From Collinsella aerofaciens (GTDB lineage: Bacteria; Actinomycetota; Coriobacteriia; Coriobacteriales; Coriobacteriaceae): 33,683 nt of DNA. Numbering within the stretch: the first letter of the stretch is position 1; each line of letters begins with the position of its first letter. Made by a program: the position numbers and the translations under genes. Of this stretch, positions 1 through 9,016 are shown piece after piece. The notes under the pieces are model-generated. The model saw nothing but the letters and a program-made list of their open reading frames with translations, was not told the origin of the DNA and did no database searches. Location of the stretch: contig NZ_CAAKNY010000061.1 in the NCBI RefSeq assembly GCF_901212495.1, positions 17,000 to 50,682 on the forward strand, in the 5' to 3' direction.

Positions 1-105
1 CAATAAGGCCCGACTTCGCCACAACGGGGCCGAGCCTTAGTCGTTAAAGCGGGCCGATGACGGGACGCTCGATGTCAGTCACCAGCAGCGAGTGGGCCGC
101 ATTTT

Positions 106-232
106 CGCCAAGGTGACGTGAAATGAGAGAGCGCTGACCTTCTGGTCGCGCCCTCGAAATTGAACGTCAGATTGGCGTGAATGCGGCCCGCGCAGCGTCG
201 GCAGGTCCGCCGTTCGGCAGAACAGCGGAACC
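106..232 (-). ncRNA. Structured 3' element E1 behind glmS
   Basis: Read on the minus strand, the element starts three bases after the glmS stop. It begins with a 12-bp hairpin (204-232, loop of 4), continues with a linker containing CGCTGCGC (190-197), and ends with a long hairpin. That hairpin has an outer stem of 106-119 with 164-177 and an inner stem of 127-155 with a tetraloop. The outer stem is interrupted by a 2x2 internal loop. There is no U-tract, so it is not a simple intrinsic terminator. The same architecture recurs at 9017-9142 and 12329-12457 with compensatory substitutions. It could be a structured RNA, an mRNA 3'-end stabiliser, or a DNA-level repeat of REP type. The fold is seen; the role is unknown. 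Positions 1-105 beyond it hold only a weak hairpin around 4-40. Confidence 0.6.
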
Positions 233-234
233 AA

Positions 235-2082
<1,848 letters not shown>

Positions 2083-2156
2083 AGGATAAATCCCTTCGTT
2101 CGCGTGACTGCAAGACGTCCACGCGCAGGGGGCGCTGAGACGTATAACGTTCGAGT

Positions 2157-2216
2157 ATTGTACTCACGCAAGCGCAAGCTGATATACCAGAAGTGGTATC
2201 TCAACTTAGATACCAC
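2157..2216 (-). promoter_or_regulatory. glmS promoter region with GntR-like dyads
   Basis: On the minus strand a TACAAT -10 hexamer lies at 2157-2162; no good -35 was found. Just upstream, 2193-2216 is a perfect dyad with 9-bp arms (GTGGTATCT and AGATACCAC) around six bases. It overlaps a second dyad, ATACCA-N4-TGGTAT, at 2184-2199. TGGTAT...ATACCA half-sites resemble operators of GntR/HutC-type regulators such as NagR/DasR, which control amino-sugar genes. The link to such a regulator is inference, and no such regulator gene is present in this window. Confidence 0.5.
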
Positions 2217-2246
2217 CCGATGCACACATGCCCAAACCATCACGAT

Positions 2247-2272
2247 GGGGACAGGCGCCTTTGCGGTGGCTT
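2247..2272. repeat. 26-bp repeat, copy 1
   Basis: This copy begins GGGGACAGGC and ends GGTGGCTT. It matches 3937-3962 at 24 of 26 positions in the same orientation. The two copies lie on either side of the permease and binding-protein genes (2281-3843). Unlike the second copy, this one has no opposite palindrome arm beside it, so it looks like half of the 3937-4011 palindrome. Confidence 0.7.
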
Positions 2273-2280
2273 GACCGGTT

Positions 2281-2928
2281 CTAGAGGCGCAGATGACGCT
2301 CGAGCCGATTGCCCAGGGCAGTGAGCGCCATGACAATGACGTAGTAGACCACGGCCGCCACCAAAAACGGTTCAAAGGCCCGATAGGTGAGCGCTTGCAC
2401 GCTCTGGGCGGCACGCATCATGTCCATCAGGCCGATGGTTGCCACCAGCGAGGAGCTCTTGAGGACCGTGATCACTTCGTTGACCAGGGCGGGGGCAATC
2501 GAGCGCATCGCCTGCGGAACAACGATCTTGCGCATCATGGGAACATAGCGAAGCCCGATGGCCCGAGCGGCATCGTACTGACCCCGGTCAACGCCCTCGA
2601 CACCACCGCGTACCGTCTCGGACACCGTCGCTGAGCCGTTAAGCCCCAGCGTAATGGCACCGGCGGCAAACATCGATATTTTAAAACCCGTGAGTTGCGG
2701 CGTCGCAAAATACGCCAAAAAGAGCAGCACGATAAGCGGCACGCCGCGAAAGATAGAGGTGTAGAAGCTGAGCACCGTATGCAACGGGCGACAGGGTAAA
2801 ACCTTGAGCACGGCAATGAGAAAGCCCAGGGCAAGCGCTATGACCAGCGCGGCGGCCGTCACCTGACAGGTCACGACCAGGCCGCTCATAAACATCGGTA
2901 TATATGGTTCTAGCAGTTCAAACTTCAT
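2281..2928 (-). CDS. Amino-acid ABC transporter permease (HisM/GlnP type)
   Basis: An inner-membrane permease of the polar amino-acid family, 215 residues from the chosen ATG. It shows several hydrophobic segments, starting with the N-terminal MFMSGLVVTCQVTAAALVIA stretch. The ABC-contact loop carries the usual features (YDAARAIGLRY, then IVVPQAMRSIAPALVNEVI), which dock to the ATPase. An in-frame ATG two codons earlier (2934) sits only one base from the AAGGG sequence, so the ATG at 2928 with a 7-base spacing is preferred. The gene follows the binding-protein gene by 33 bases and is surely co-transcribed. No ATP-binding gene is adjacent; the next gene downstream is glmS. The nearest suitable ATPase is at 20398-21162. 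The substrate cannot be assigned from sequence. Confidence 0.9.
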   Translation of the reverse strand: MKFELLEPYIPMFMSGLVVTCQVTAAALVIALALGFLIAVLKVLPCRPLHTVLSFYTSIFRGVPLIVLLFLAYFATPQLTGFKISMFAAGAITLGLNGSATVSETVRGGVEGVDRGQYDAARAIGLRYVPMMRKIVVPQAMRSIAPALVNEVITVLKSSSLVATIGLMDMMRAAQSVQALTYRAFEPFLVAAVVYYVIVMALTALGNRLERHLRL

Positions 2929-2961
2929 CAGCATGCCCTTGGCGTGCTCCTCACCGGATCG

Positions 2962-3843
2962 CTATTTTCCGGCAACCGTCGACGTGCCGGAAGCGGAATA
3001 GTCGCCGTTCCACATAAAGTCGGCGCCCACATACTGCTTGATATAGCCGTCGATGGTGCCATCCTCGAGCATCTCGCCGATGCACTCGTCAAGCGCCGCG
3101 ACAAAGCCGGCACCCTTCTTGGCCATCAGGCGGTACACGCCTACATGACCGCTCGTCTCGGAACGATCGAGCAGGCCCAGCACCAGGCCCTCGTTCGCAT
3201 CGCGCATGGACTGGCCCTCGGCGCCGTCGCACAGGTAGGCATCGATGCGCCCAGCGAGCACCTCTTGCAGGCACTGGTCGCCGCCGTCGTACGTGTGAAT
3301 ATCGGCATCGGGCATGACCTTGGCGATGAACTTGTTCTGCACGGTGCCGGTGGTGCAGGCGATGGACTTGCCGGCAAGGTCCTCGACGCGCTTAACAGGA
3401 TCGCCGCCAAGTGTGAGAACGCCTACGAGCGGCTGATAATAGCCGCGCGTGAAGTCGTACGTCTGCTCGCGCTCTTCGTTGGAGCTCATCGCCATGGTAA
3501 AGGCCTTGTCATCGCTCTGCACCGATGCAAGCGTGGCGGCAAAGTCCTGCGGCTCAAAGTCGTAAGAAAAGCCCAGGCGCGAGGCCATCTCATCGGCAAT
3601 GGCGATATCCAGGCCGACAACCTTCTGCTTGCCGTCCGACTGCGTCTCCAGATAGCGATAGGGCGCGAAGGCATCGTCGCCCACAAAGGTGAGCTTGGCG
3701 CCTTTGATATCGTCGCCCGCACCCGCAGCAGAACCAGCGGCAGAGCCCTTGTCAGCGCCATTGCCAGCGCAACCGCTCGCCGCAACTAATGCTGCACCGG
3801 CGAGCAAACTCAGGAAATCACGACGAGAAACAGAGCGAGTCAT
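2962..3843 (-). CDS. Amino-acid ABC transporter substrate-binding lipoprotein
   Basis: This is a 293-residue extracellular solute-binding protein of family 3 (polar amino acids). The start at 3843 gives MTRSVSRRDFLSLLAG, a twin-arginine signal, followed by a lipobox ending ASGC, so it is probably exported folded by Tat and lipid-anchored. A longer reading exists in frame up to 3996 but lacks a plausible signal there. The mature part has the usual pattern: LTFVGDDAFAPYRYLE near the start, GLDIAIADEMASRLG (about residues 80-95), and DLAGKSIACTTGTVQN before the second lobe. It is the first gene of a two-gene unit with the permease. The exact amino acid bound is unknown. No ATPase gene accompanies it. 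Confidence 0.92.
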   Translation of the reverse strand: MTRSVSRRDFLSLLAGAALVAASGCAGNGADKGSAAGSAAGAGDDIKGAKLTFVGDDAFAPYRYLETQSDGKQKVVGLDIAIADEMASRLGFSYDFEPQDFAATLASVQSDDKAFTMAMSSNEEREQTYDFTRGYYQPLVGVLTLGGDPVKRVEDLAGKSIACTTGTVQNKFIAKVMPDADIHTYDGGDQCLQEVLAGRIDAYLCDGAEGQSMRDANEGLVLGLLDRSETSGHVGVYRLMAKKGAGFVAALDECIGEMLEDGTIDGYIKQYVGADFMWNGDYSASGTSTVAGK

Positions 3844-3936
3844 ACCAAAGCCTTTCAATCTACGTTCAAAACGGCTTCTATTGTAGACACTCCACTGTTG
3901 AGCGCGCAGCCCAGCCGCATCAAAACCACTACAAAG

Positions 3937-4011
3937 GGGGACAGGCACCTTTGTGGTGGCTTTGGCTCCAGCGTTTACCCAGATAAAACCTACCACAATA
4001 AACCTGTCCCC
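3937..4011. repeat. Palindromic element between transporter and LacI gene
   Basis: GGGGACAGG at 3937-3945 pairs with CCTGTCCCC at 4003-4011. Inside this, TTGTGGT (from 3951) pairs with ACCACAA (to 3998). Its left 26 bases repeat at 2247-2272. The element lies in the divergent gap between the binding-protein gene and the LacI gene, so it may affect either transcript. It shares the GGGACAG signature with the palindromes at 22901-23037 and 26984-27043. Confidence 0.65.
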
Positions 4012-4023
4012 AATTGGAAGGTT

Positions 4024-4054
4024 TTGACACCCTAGGGGTGGGCGATGCTACAAT
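4024..4054 (+). promoter_or_regulatory. LacI-gene promoter with internal dyad
   Basis: A perfect TTGACA -35 (4024-4029) and a TACAAT -10 (4049-4054) are separated by 19 bases; a TGC just before the -10 may help as an extended element. The spacer and the end of the -35 carry the dyad CACCC-TAG-GGGTG (4028-4040), a position suited to a repressor, possibly the LacI protein itself. The dyad lacks the central CG common in LacI-family operators. Confidence 0.6.
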
Positions 4055-4089
4055 CTGGCTTGTACTTGAAACGCATCAAAGGGGCCGCT

Positions 4090-5202
4090 ATGGCAAAGGT
4101 AAAAATCAGCGATGTCGCGCGCGAGGCAGGGGTTTCGCTGGGCACGGTTTCCAACGCACTCAACCACCCCGAAAAGCTGCGCCCCGAGACCCTCAAGCTC
4201 ATCAACGAGACCATCAGTCGCCTTGGCTACCTGCCCAACCAAAGCGCCCGTCAGCTCGCGGGCGGCACCACCAAGTCCTTTGGCCTGGTCCTCCCCCGTC
4301 TCGACCACGGCTTCTCGCTCCAAATTGCCAGCGGCGCCCATAACGAGGCCCGTAAGCACGGTTACGACCTACTCATCGCCAACGCCGATAACGACGATAT
4401 TCTCGAGGACCATTACCTGCGCTATTTTATGGGCACACAAATGTCCGGCGTCATGGTTCAGCCCATGGCGTCCCCCGACTGGCACCCCGCCATGGCCAAG
4501 ATGCCCGTGCCGATCGTCCATCTGGACATCCACTGTTCCGAGCCCGGTTATTACGTGGCCGCCGACAACGAGGCGCAGGGGCGCATTATCGCCGAGCTCG
4601 CCATCGCCCGCGGTGCACGCCATATCACCGTTGTGGGTAGAGCGGCATTCATGCAGCTCACCCTGCGCGTACTTGGCATTCACAAGGCCCTCGCCCTGCA
4701 TCCCGATATCAAAATTGAGGTCATTGACGCCGGAGAGTGGAATACCGCAGCCGACGGCTACAGCATTGGCGCTCAGATTGCCGGGCGCCCTGCCGACGAA
4801 CGTCCCGATTTTGTCGTCGGCCTGACCGACGTGTTAGCCTCGGGTGTTATCTCGGCATTGGTCGACAAAGGCATCTCCGTCCCCGAGCAGGTTCGCGTGG
4901 CCGGCTGCGACGGTAATCCGCTTGCCTGGAGCGGGTCGGTCCCCCTCACCACGGTGGCACCCCCGGGCTACGAAATTGGCCGCAAGGGTGTCCAACTGCT
5001 GATGGAGCAAATCGAGAACAAGGTCCCGACAAAGACCAAACATATCCACGTCGGCTCTGCAGCGCGCACCGTCACCGCAGTCACCGCCGCCGAGGACATC
5101 AACCGCCAAGAACTCGTGCGGCCGTTCCTCCTCGAGCGCGCCAGCACCCAGGCGAGCACCCACGTCGAAGCCACCGCCATCAACCTCGGTGCCTACCTGT
5201 AG
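4090..5202 (+). CDS. LacI-family transcriptional regulator
   Basis: This is a 370-residue repressor. An N-terminal helix-turn-helix (MAKVKISDVAREAGVSLGTV, then SNALNH) and hinge (SRLGYLPNQSARQLA, about residues 44-58) precede a periplasmic-binding-protein-like effector domain. That domain includes FGLVLPRLDHGFS, GVMVQPMA and PDFVVGLTDVLASGVISAL. The ATG at 4090 follows AAAGGGG at a 5-base spacing, and an upstream in-frame ATG at 4045 would overlap the promoter. It diverges from the amino-acid transporter pair and runs alone into a strong terminator. LacI proteins usually sense sugars or nucleosides; no sugar gene is adjacent, so its target is unclear. The C-terminal 30 residues extend slightly past the usual domain end. 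Confidence 0.93.
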   Translation: MAKVKISDVAREAGVSLGTVSNALNHPEKLRPETLKLINETISRLGYLPNQSARQLAGGTTKSFGLVLPRLDHGFSLQIASGAHNEARKHGYDLLIANADNDDILEDHYLRYFMGTQMSGVMVQPMASPDWHPAMAKMPVPIVHLDIHCSEPGYYVAADNEAQGRIIAELAIARGARHITVVGRAAFMQLTLRVLGIHKALALHPDIKIEVIDAGEWNTAADGYSIGAQIAGRPADERPDFVVGLTDVLASGVISALVDKGISVPEQVRVAGCDGNPLAWSGSVPLTTVAPPGYEIGRKGVQLLMEQIENKVPTKTKHIHVGSAARTVTAVTAAEDINRQELVRPFLLERASTQASTHVEATAINLGAYL

Positions 5203-5204
5203 CA

Positions 5205-5246
5205 AAAAAGCGCCACAGCGGAAACAGCCCCGCTGCGGCGCTTTTT
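5205..5246 (+). terminator. Terminator of the LacI gene
   Basis: GCGCC-A-CAGCGG (5210-5221) pairs with CCGCTG-C-GGCGC (5230-5241), followed by TTTTT and preceded by an A-run. It starts two bases after the stop codon. Confidence 0.9.
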
Positions 5247-5290
5247 ACTGGCCCCACGCCCATTAGCCAAGGCTGCAGCTACGGATATTT

Positions 5291-5346
5291 ATGGAATTCA
5301 ATCCATATTTTTATGAGTCATTTTGATAAAATGGATTCGGTTCCAT
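5291..5346 (+). promoter_or_regulatory. Paired 16-bp dyads upstream of the AAA ATPase
   Basis: Two copies of ATGGA-N6-TCCAT lie at 5291-5306 and 5331-5346, exactly 40 bp apart (about four helix turns). They sit in an AT-rich stretch (5281-5385) unlike the surrounding GC-rich DNA. The region immediately downstream has TATATAAAT-like sequence that could serve as a -10. Repeated dyads on the same helix face are typical of cooperative repressor binding; the binding protein is unknown. Confidence 0.5.
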
Positions 5347-5411
5347 ATTTTTTGTAATTATATATAAATATTGATTTTGTTCCAATGTTTTCAGACCCAG
5401 GGAGAGGCTTT

Positions 5412-6617
5412 ATGGATTTGATTGACCGCAAACAGTACCTCGACTGGCTCATTTCGTGGAAAGACTCGCATGTTATCAAGGTCGTTTCGGGCGTGCGTAG
5501 GTCAGGCAAATCGAAGCTATTCGAGATTTACCGTGGTCATTTGCGCGACCATGGAACCACAGATGCCCAAGTTATATCCCTCAACTTTGAAGATCTGGAG
5601 TTCGAGTCTCTTACGTCGTATAGAGCACTCTACGACTACGTTTCCGCCAGACTCGTCCCCGATAAGATGAACTACGTTTTTCTGGACGAGATACAGCATG
5701 TCGAGCACTTCGAAAAAGCCGTCGACAGCCTATTTATCAGGGATAATGTCGATCTCTACATAACCGGTTCCAACGCCTATCTGCTCTCGAGCGAGCTGGC
5801 AACCTTACTATCCGGTCGCTACGTAGAGCTCAAGATGCTGCCCCTCTCCTTTAAAGAGTTTTGCTCGGCAAAAACCAATGGCGGAAAGGCTCCTACCCAG
5901 TTGTTTGACGAGTACATCACCCGGGGCTCCTTTCCCTTTATCGCCGAAACGGGTATCCAGGGCCCCCAGGCGCGTGATTACCTTATGAGTCTCTACGACA
6001 CCATAGTCATACGCGACGTTATCGAACGCTTGAAGGTCTCGGACGTCTCGACCCTGCGCGATATCACCAAATTCCTACTCCATAACGTCGGAAGCCGAAC
6101 CTCGGTTAAAAAAATCTCCGACACGCTCTCGTCCAACGGCAACAAAACCGATCAGAAGACCGTCGCCAAGTACCTCAAAGGCTTAACAGACAGTCAAGTA
6201 CTGTATTCAGCGCCGCGCTACAACGTACGCGGTCGACAGCTTCTTACAACAAACGGCAAATACTACGCCGTAGACCTTGGACTTAGAGGCGCTCTCGTCA
6301 AAACTCAGAGCAGCGACATCGGTCATATCCTCGAAAATGTTGTCTATCTCGAGCTCCTACGCCGCGGATACGACGTCTACGTGGGCGATATCGATGATGG
6401 GGAAATCGATTTTGTTGCCCTAGGCTCAGACGAGACGGCCTATTTTCAGGTTTCAGCCACCACGCTCGACGAAACCACCCTCAACCGCGAGTTGGCCCCC
6501 TTTAAGAAAGTCCGAGACAACTATCCCAAGACGCTTCTTACGCTCGACACGCTATTTGCTGACGCAAACTACGAAGGAGTTCGCAAGCGCAACGTAATCG
6601 ACTGGCTCTTGGAGTAA
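5412..6617 (+). CDS. AAA ATPase with C-terminal DUF4143 domain
   Basis: A 401-residue ATP-binding protein of the AAA_14/DUF4143 group, common in human-gut bacteria and archaea and of unsettled function. The Walker A motif GVRRSGKS is at residues 27-34. The Walker B motif YVFLDEIQ is near residue 95, followed by a sensor-like YITGSNAYLLS segment and the family signature LPLSFKEF. The C-terminal DUF4143 part shows LENVVYLELLRRG, then GEIDFVA and YFQVS, a pattern resembling a PD-(D/E)XK nuclease core. The ATG at 5412 follows GGGAGAGG closely; an in-frame ATG at 5385 has no comparable site. The gene is monocistronic behind an AT-rich, dyad-bearing promoter, which suggests later acquisition or tight autogenous control. 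Confidence 0.88.
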   Translation: MDLIDRKQYLDWLISWKDSHVIKVVSGVRRSGKSKLFEIYRGHLRDHGTTDAQVISLNFEDLEFESLTSYRALYDYVSARLVPDKMNYVFLDEIQHVEHFEKAVDSLFIRDNVDLYITGSNAYLLSSELATLLSGRYVELKMLPLSFKEFCSAKTNGGKAPTQLFDEYITRGSFPFIAETGIQGPQARDYLMSLYDTIVIRDVIERLKVSDVSTLRDITKFLLHNVGSRTSVKKISDTLSSNGNKTDQKTVAKYLKGLTDSQVLYSAPRYNVRGRQLLTTNGKYYAVDLGLRGALVKTQSSDIGHILENVVYLELLRRGYDVYVGDIDDGEIDFVALGSDETAYFQVSATTLDETTLNRELAPFKKVRDNYPKTLLTLDTLFADANYEGVRKRNVIDWLLE

Positions 6618-6682
6618 CTCGTAACGTCCAAAGCCCCGCCAACCTCTTGCCAAGGCGGCTGCCTCGATTATTTAAAGCACAA

Positions 6683-6731
6683 AGCCCCTCTTATCGGCCA
6701 AAACTGCAGTCTTGGCGAGATAAGAGGGGCT
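6683..6731. terminator. Bidirectional hairpin between AAA ATPase and HAD gene
   Basis: AGCCCCTCTTATC (6683-6695) pairs perfectly with 6719-6731, and an inner GCCAA/TTGGC extends the stem. On the minus strand it is followed by TTTGTGCTTT, so it probably ends the HAD transcript; it may also end the plus-strand ATPase transcript. Elsewhere in 6618-6888 a weaker hairpin (GATGCGG at 6820-6826 with 6847-6853) is the only structure seen. Confidence 0.7.
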
Positions 6732-6888
6732 GACCGTATCAGCGATTCCGCGCAGGCGCCGCTGTCGTCACCGCTAGCGGCAGACAACGCCCACGGGCGC
6801 AATCGGGATCTTGGATATAGATGCGGACACCCAGCTAAACGGTTGGCCGCATCTTTAAAATGCTATTGAAATGGCTCAGGTGCAGAGT

Positions 6889-7539
6889 CTAGCGCACGGC
6901 CTTGACCGCCGCCGTCAGATCGAACAGCGTATCGAGCACGGCCTCGCAGCCATCCACCACGTCCTGCGGCAGCGGCACGATATCGGGGACGGCAAAGACG
7001 TGGCAGCCAGCCGTAATGCCCGAGACGCAGCCGTTGCGCGAATCCTCGACCACGGCGCATTCCTCGGGGACAAAGCCCGCGCGCTCGCAGGCGAGCAGAT
7101 ACATCTCGGGGTCGGGCTTGCCATGCACGACGTCCTCGCCACACGTTACCGTTTCAAACTTGTCAAAGAGACCGACCATCTTAAGGTTGCGTTCTGCCGT
7201 GACATGACGCGATGACGTCGCAAGGCCCACGTGATAGCCCACGGCCAGCAGCTCGTCCAGGCACTCGGCGGCACCGGCCTTAAGTTCCAGTTCGGTCTTG
7301 ACCATCTCGTCGCGAATCTCCTTGTGACGATGATAGATCGCCTCAGCGGTTTCTCTGCTGCCGTAATGCACCTCAAGGATGTCCATGACATCGGGCAGCG
7401 TGCGACCGATAAACTGATGAATCAGCGTGTCATCAATCGCGACACCCAGCTCAGCAGCGGGGGCTTTCCATGCCTTGATGCCCAGACGCTCGGTATCGAC
7501 CAGCGTTCCGTCCATGTCAAAAATAACAGCCTTGATCAT
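6889..7539 (-). CDS. HAD-superfamily sugar phosphatase/phosphomutase-like hydrolase
   Basis: This is a 216-residue cytosolic HAD hydrolase of the beta-phosphoglucomutase-like subfamily. Motif I is FDMDGTLVDT near the N-terminus, with the nucleophile Asp and the acid/base Asp two residues on. Motif II is ATSS, the motif III Lys is in HGKPDPE, and motif IV is VVEDSRNG. A helical cap lies between motif I and motif II. The start at 7539 follows GGGGGA; an in-frame ATG at 7632 would add 31 residues with no family match. It could be a phosphatase for a small sugar phosphate or a beta-phosphoglucomutase; the sequence alone does not decide. It diverges from larE across a 173-bp gap holding a TATA-rich dyad. 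Confidence 0.9.
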   Translation of the reverse strand: MIKAVIFDMDGTLVDTERLGIKAWKAPAAELGVAIDDTLIHQFIGRTLPDVMDILEVHYGSRETAEAIYHRHKEIRDEMVKTELELKAGAAECLDELLAVGYHVGLATSSRHVTAERNLKMVGLFDKFETVTCGEDVVHGKPDPEMYLLACERAGFVPEECAVVEDSRNGCVSGITAGCHVFAVPDIVPLPQDVVDGCEAVLDTLFDLTAAVKAVR

Positions 7540-7599
7540 ATCGGTCCCCCATCGACTCTCGCTGTCGCATTGCCGCAACTCTACCGCATTTGGCAACTT

Positions 7600-7616
7600 G
7601 TATATAACGTATATAC
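7600..7616. promoter_or_regulatory. GTATATA dyad in the HAD-larE gap
   Basis: GTATATA-ACG-TATATAC is a perfect 7-bp-arm dyad in the divergent intergenic region. It may contain promoter -10 elements for one or both genes, or be a small-ligand repressor operator. Nothing in the window identifies a binding protein. Confidence 0.35.
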
Positions 7617-7712
7617 CATATTGCGCTTTCATTACATAGGTAGAAATCTTATGACAAGCAGCTCGGTAGGATTATAGTTTTCGACCGAGTACACATTGGT
7701 AAGGAACGTTTC

Positions 7713-8591
7713 ATGCTTTCAGACACCACCGCACCTGCAGAGGAGCTTCAGGACAAACTCGCAGCGCTCGAACAGCTGCTTTTGGCATACGGACGCGTCG
7801 CCATCGGCTTTTCCGGTGGCGTCGACAGCAGCTTTTTAGCCGCGGTCTGCGCCCGCATCATGCCGGCCAGCACGCTTCTCGTTCACCTCACCACGCCGCT
7901 CATCGGCACGCCTGAACAGGCTTCGTTTGAGCGGTCCGTTGACGGGCAAGCCAATGAGGAGCCGCATTTTAAGCTCCCTGTGCTCAATCTTTCGGTCGAT
8001 CAGTTGCAGCTCCCCCAAGTAGCCTGCAACGATGCCAATCGCTGCTACCACTGTAAGCAGGCCGGCTTTACCGCCATCGTCAACCACGCCAAGTCGCTCG
8101 GCTTTTCCACCGTCATCGATGGCAGCAATGCAAGCGATCGCGGTGACTACCGCCCTGGCATGCGCGCCGCAGAAGAGCTCGGCGTACGCTCCCCTCTTAT
8201 GGAGGTCGGCTTTACCAAGGACGAAGAGCGTGAGCTGTTGCGCGCATGGGGCTATCCCGTTTGGAACCTGCCGGCGGGAGCCTGTCTTGCCACGCGCGTC
8301 CCCACGGGCGAGGAGCTTACGCGCGAGAAGGTCGATTTAATCCGCGCCTGCGAGGACTACCTGCACGATCTCGACCTGGCGCAGGTACGCGCGCGCTTGG
8401 TCGACGGCTGCATGCATATCGAGGCCGCGCCCGCAGATGTCGCCAAGATCGCCGCCCTCGGCGGTGCCGCCGTCGACGGCGAGGACAAGACCCCGTTGCC
8501 CGCCGCCATCGAGTCCGCGCTGCGCGAGCTGGGCTGCGCCCACATCTCCCCCGAGGTCACCCCCTACATCCACGGCAACATGAACCAGTAG
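7713..8591 (+). CDS. larE: ATP-dependent sacrificial sulfur transferase LarE
   Basis: LarE supplies sulfur to build the nickel-pincer nucleotide cofactor of lactate racemase and related enzymes. The 292-residue protein has the PP-loop motif SGGVDS at residues 34-39 for adenylation. The family segment NLPAGACLATR contains Cys191, which corresponds to the sacrificial Cys (Cys176) of the Lactiplantibacillus enzyme. A further RCYHCK pair (Cys111, Cys114) is present, as is GSNASDRGDYRPGMRA near residues 137-152. The ATG follows AAGGAA at a 6-base spacing. No larA, larB or larC gene is in the window, so either they are elsewhere or the cofactor serves another enzyme. A 26-bp palindrome follows the stop. 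Confidence 0.92.
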   Translation: MLSDTTAPAEELQDKLAALEQLLLAYGRVAIGFSGGVDSSFLAAVCARIMPASTLLVHLTTPLIGTPEQASFERSVDGQANEEPHFKLPVLNLSVDQLQLPQVACNDANRCYHCKQAGFTAIVNHAKSLGFSTVIDGSNASDRGDYRPGMRAAEELGVRSPLMEVGFTKDEERELLRAWGYPVWNLPAGACLATRVPTGEELTREKVDLIRACEDYLHDLDLAQVRARLVDGCMHIEAAPADVAKIAALGGAAVDGEDKTPLPAAIESALRELGCAHISPEVTPYIHGNMNQ

Positions 8592-8602
8592 CGTATCCCG
8601 AT

Positions 8603-8671
8603 AAGTTGCGGTGGAATAGTTCCTGTTTAACGGCTTTTTGCGCCCAAACAGGAACTATTCCACCGCAACTT
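8603..8671. repeat. Perfect 26-bp inverted repeat behind larE
   Basis: The arms are 8603-8628 and 8646-8671, perfectly complementary over 26 bp with a 17-base loop that contains TTTTT. It begins 11 bases after the larE stop and may act as a terminator or mRNA 3' stabiliser, or be a mobile palindromic repeat. Confidence 0.85.
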
Positions 8672-8720
8672 CCAAATGATCATTCGAAGCCGGTTGCCTT
8701 GAACCGTGAATCGGACTGCT

Positions 8721-8882
8721 CGCCACGAAATGGGCCTATTTACTACGTTTCGCTGGCCACCCTCGACCATGCCGAAAAACACGAAATTAAAACCGCAGGT
8801 AGACGGCTTACCGATTTTCAGAAAACACGGCCATGGTCGACCGGTGCGGGTCAAACGTAGTAGATAGGCCGTTTTTGTGGCG
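8721..8882. repeat. Long imperfect palindrome
   Basis: GGCCTATTTACTACGTTT (8733-8750) pairs with 8853-8870 with one mismatch. The pairing extends outward to CGCCAC (8721) and GTGGCG (8882), and inward through TCGACCATG with CATGGTCGA. The whole 162 bp would fold as one cruciform. Confidence 0.75.
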
Positions 8883-8903
8883 CGACACCAGATCGGTCTT
8901 TTT

Positions 8904-8966
8904 GGACGGGACTTTTTGACTATTTGCGCCAGCCTAGTTGCCCAACTAGTCAAAAAAGCCCCGTCC
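8904..8966. repeat. Palindrome GGACGGG...
   Basis: The left arm 8904-8922 pairs with 8947-8966 over about 19 bp with one bulge and one weak position. A competing inner hairpin CTAGTTG/CAACTAG (8934-8949) overlaps the right arm, so two folds exclude each other. Confidence 0.7.
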
Positions 8967-9016
8967 TAAATTAACTAATTCAGATTGAGCATAAGTGAGC
9001 GAGCGAGTTCCGGGTG

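Noticed and set aside
2083..2280. glmS ribozyme
   Set aside because: An AGCGCC-like string occurs, but the conserved core and pseudoknot pairing could not be found, and the dyads suggest protein control.
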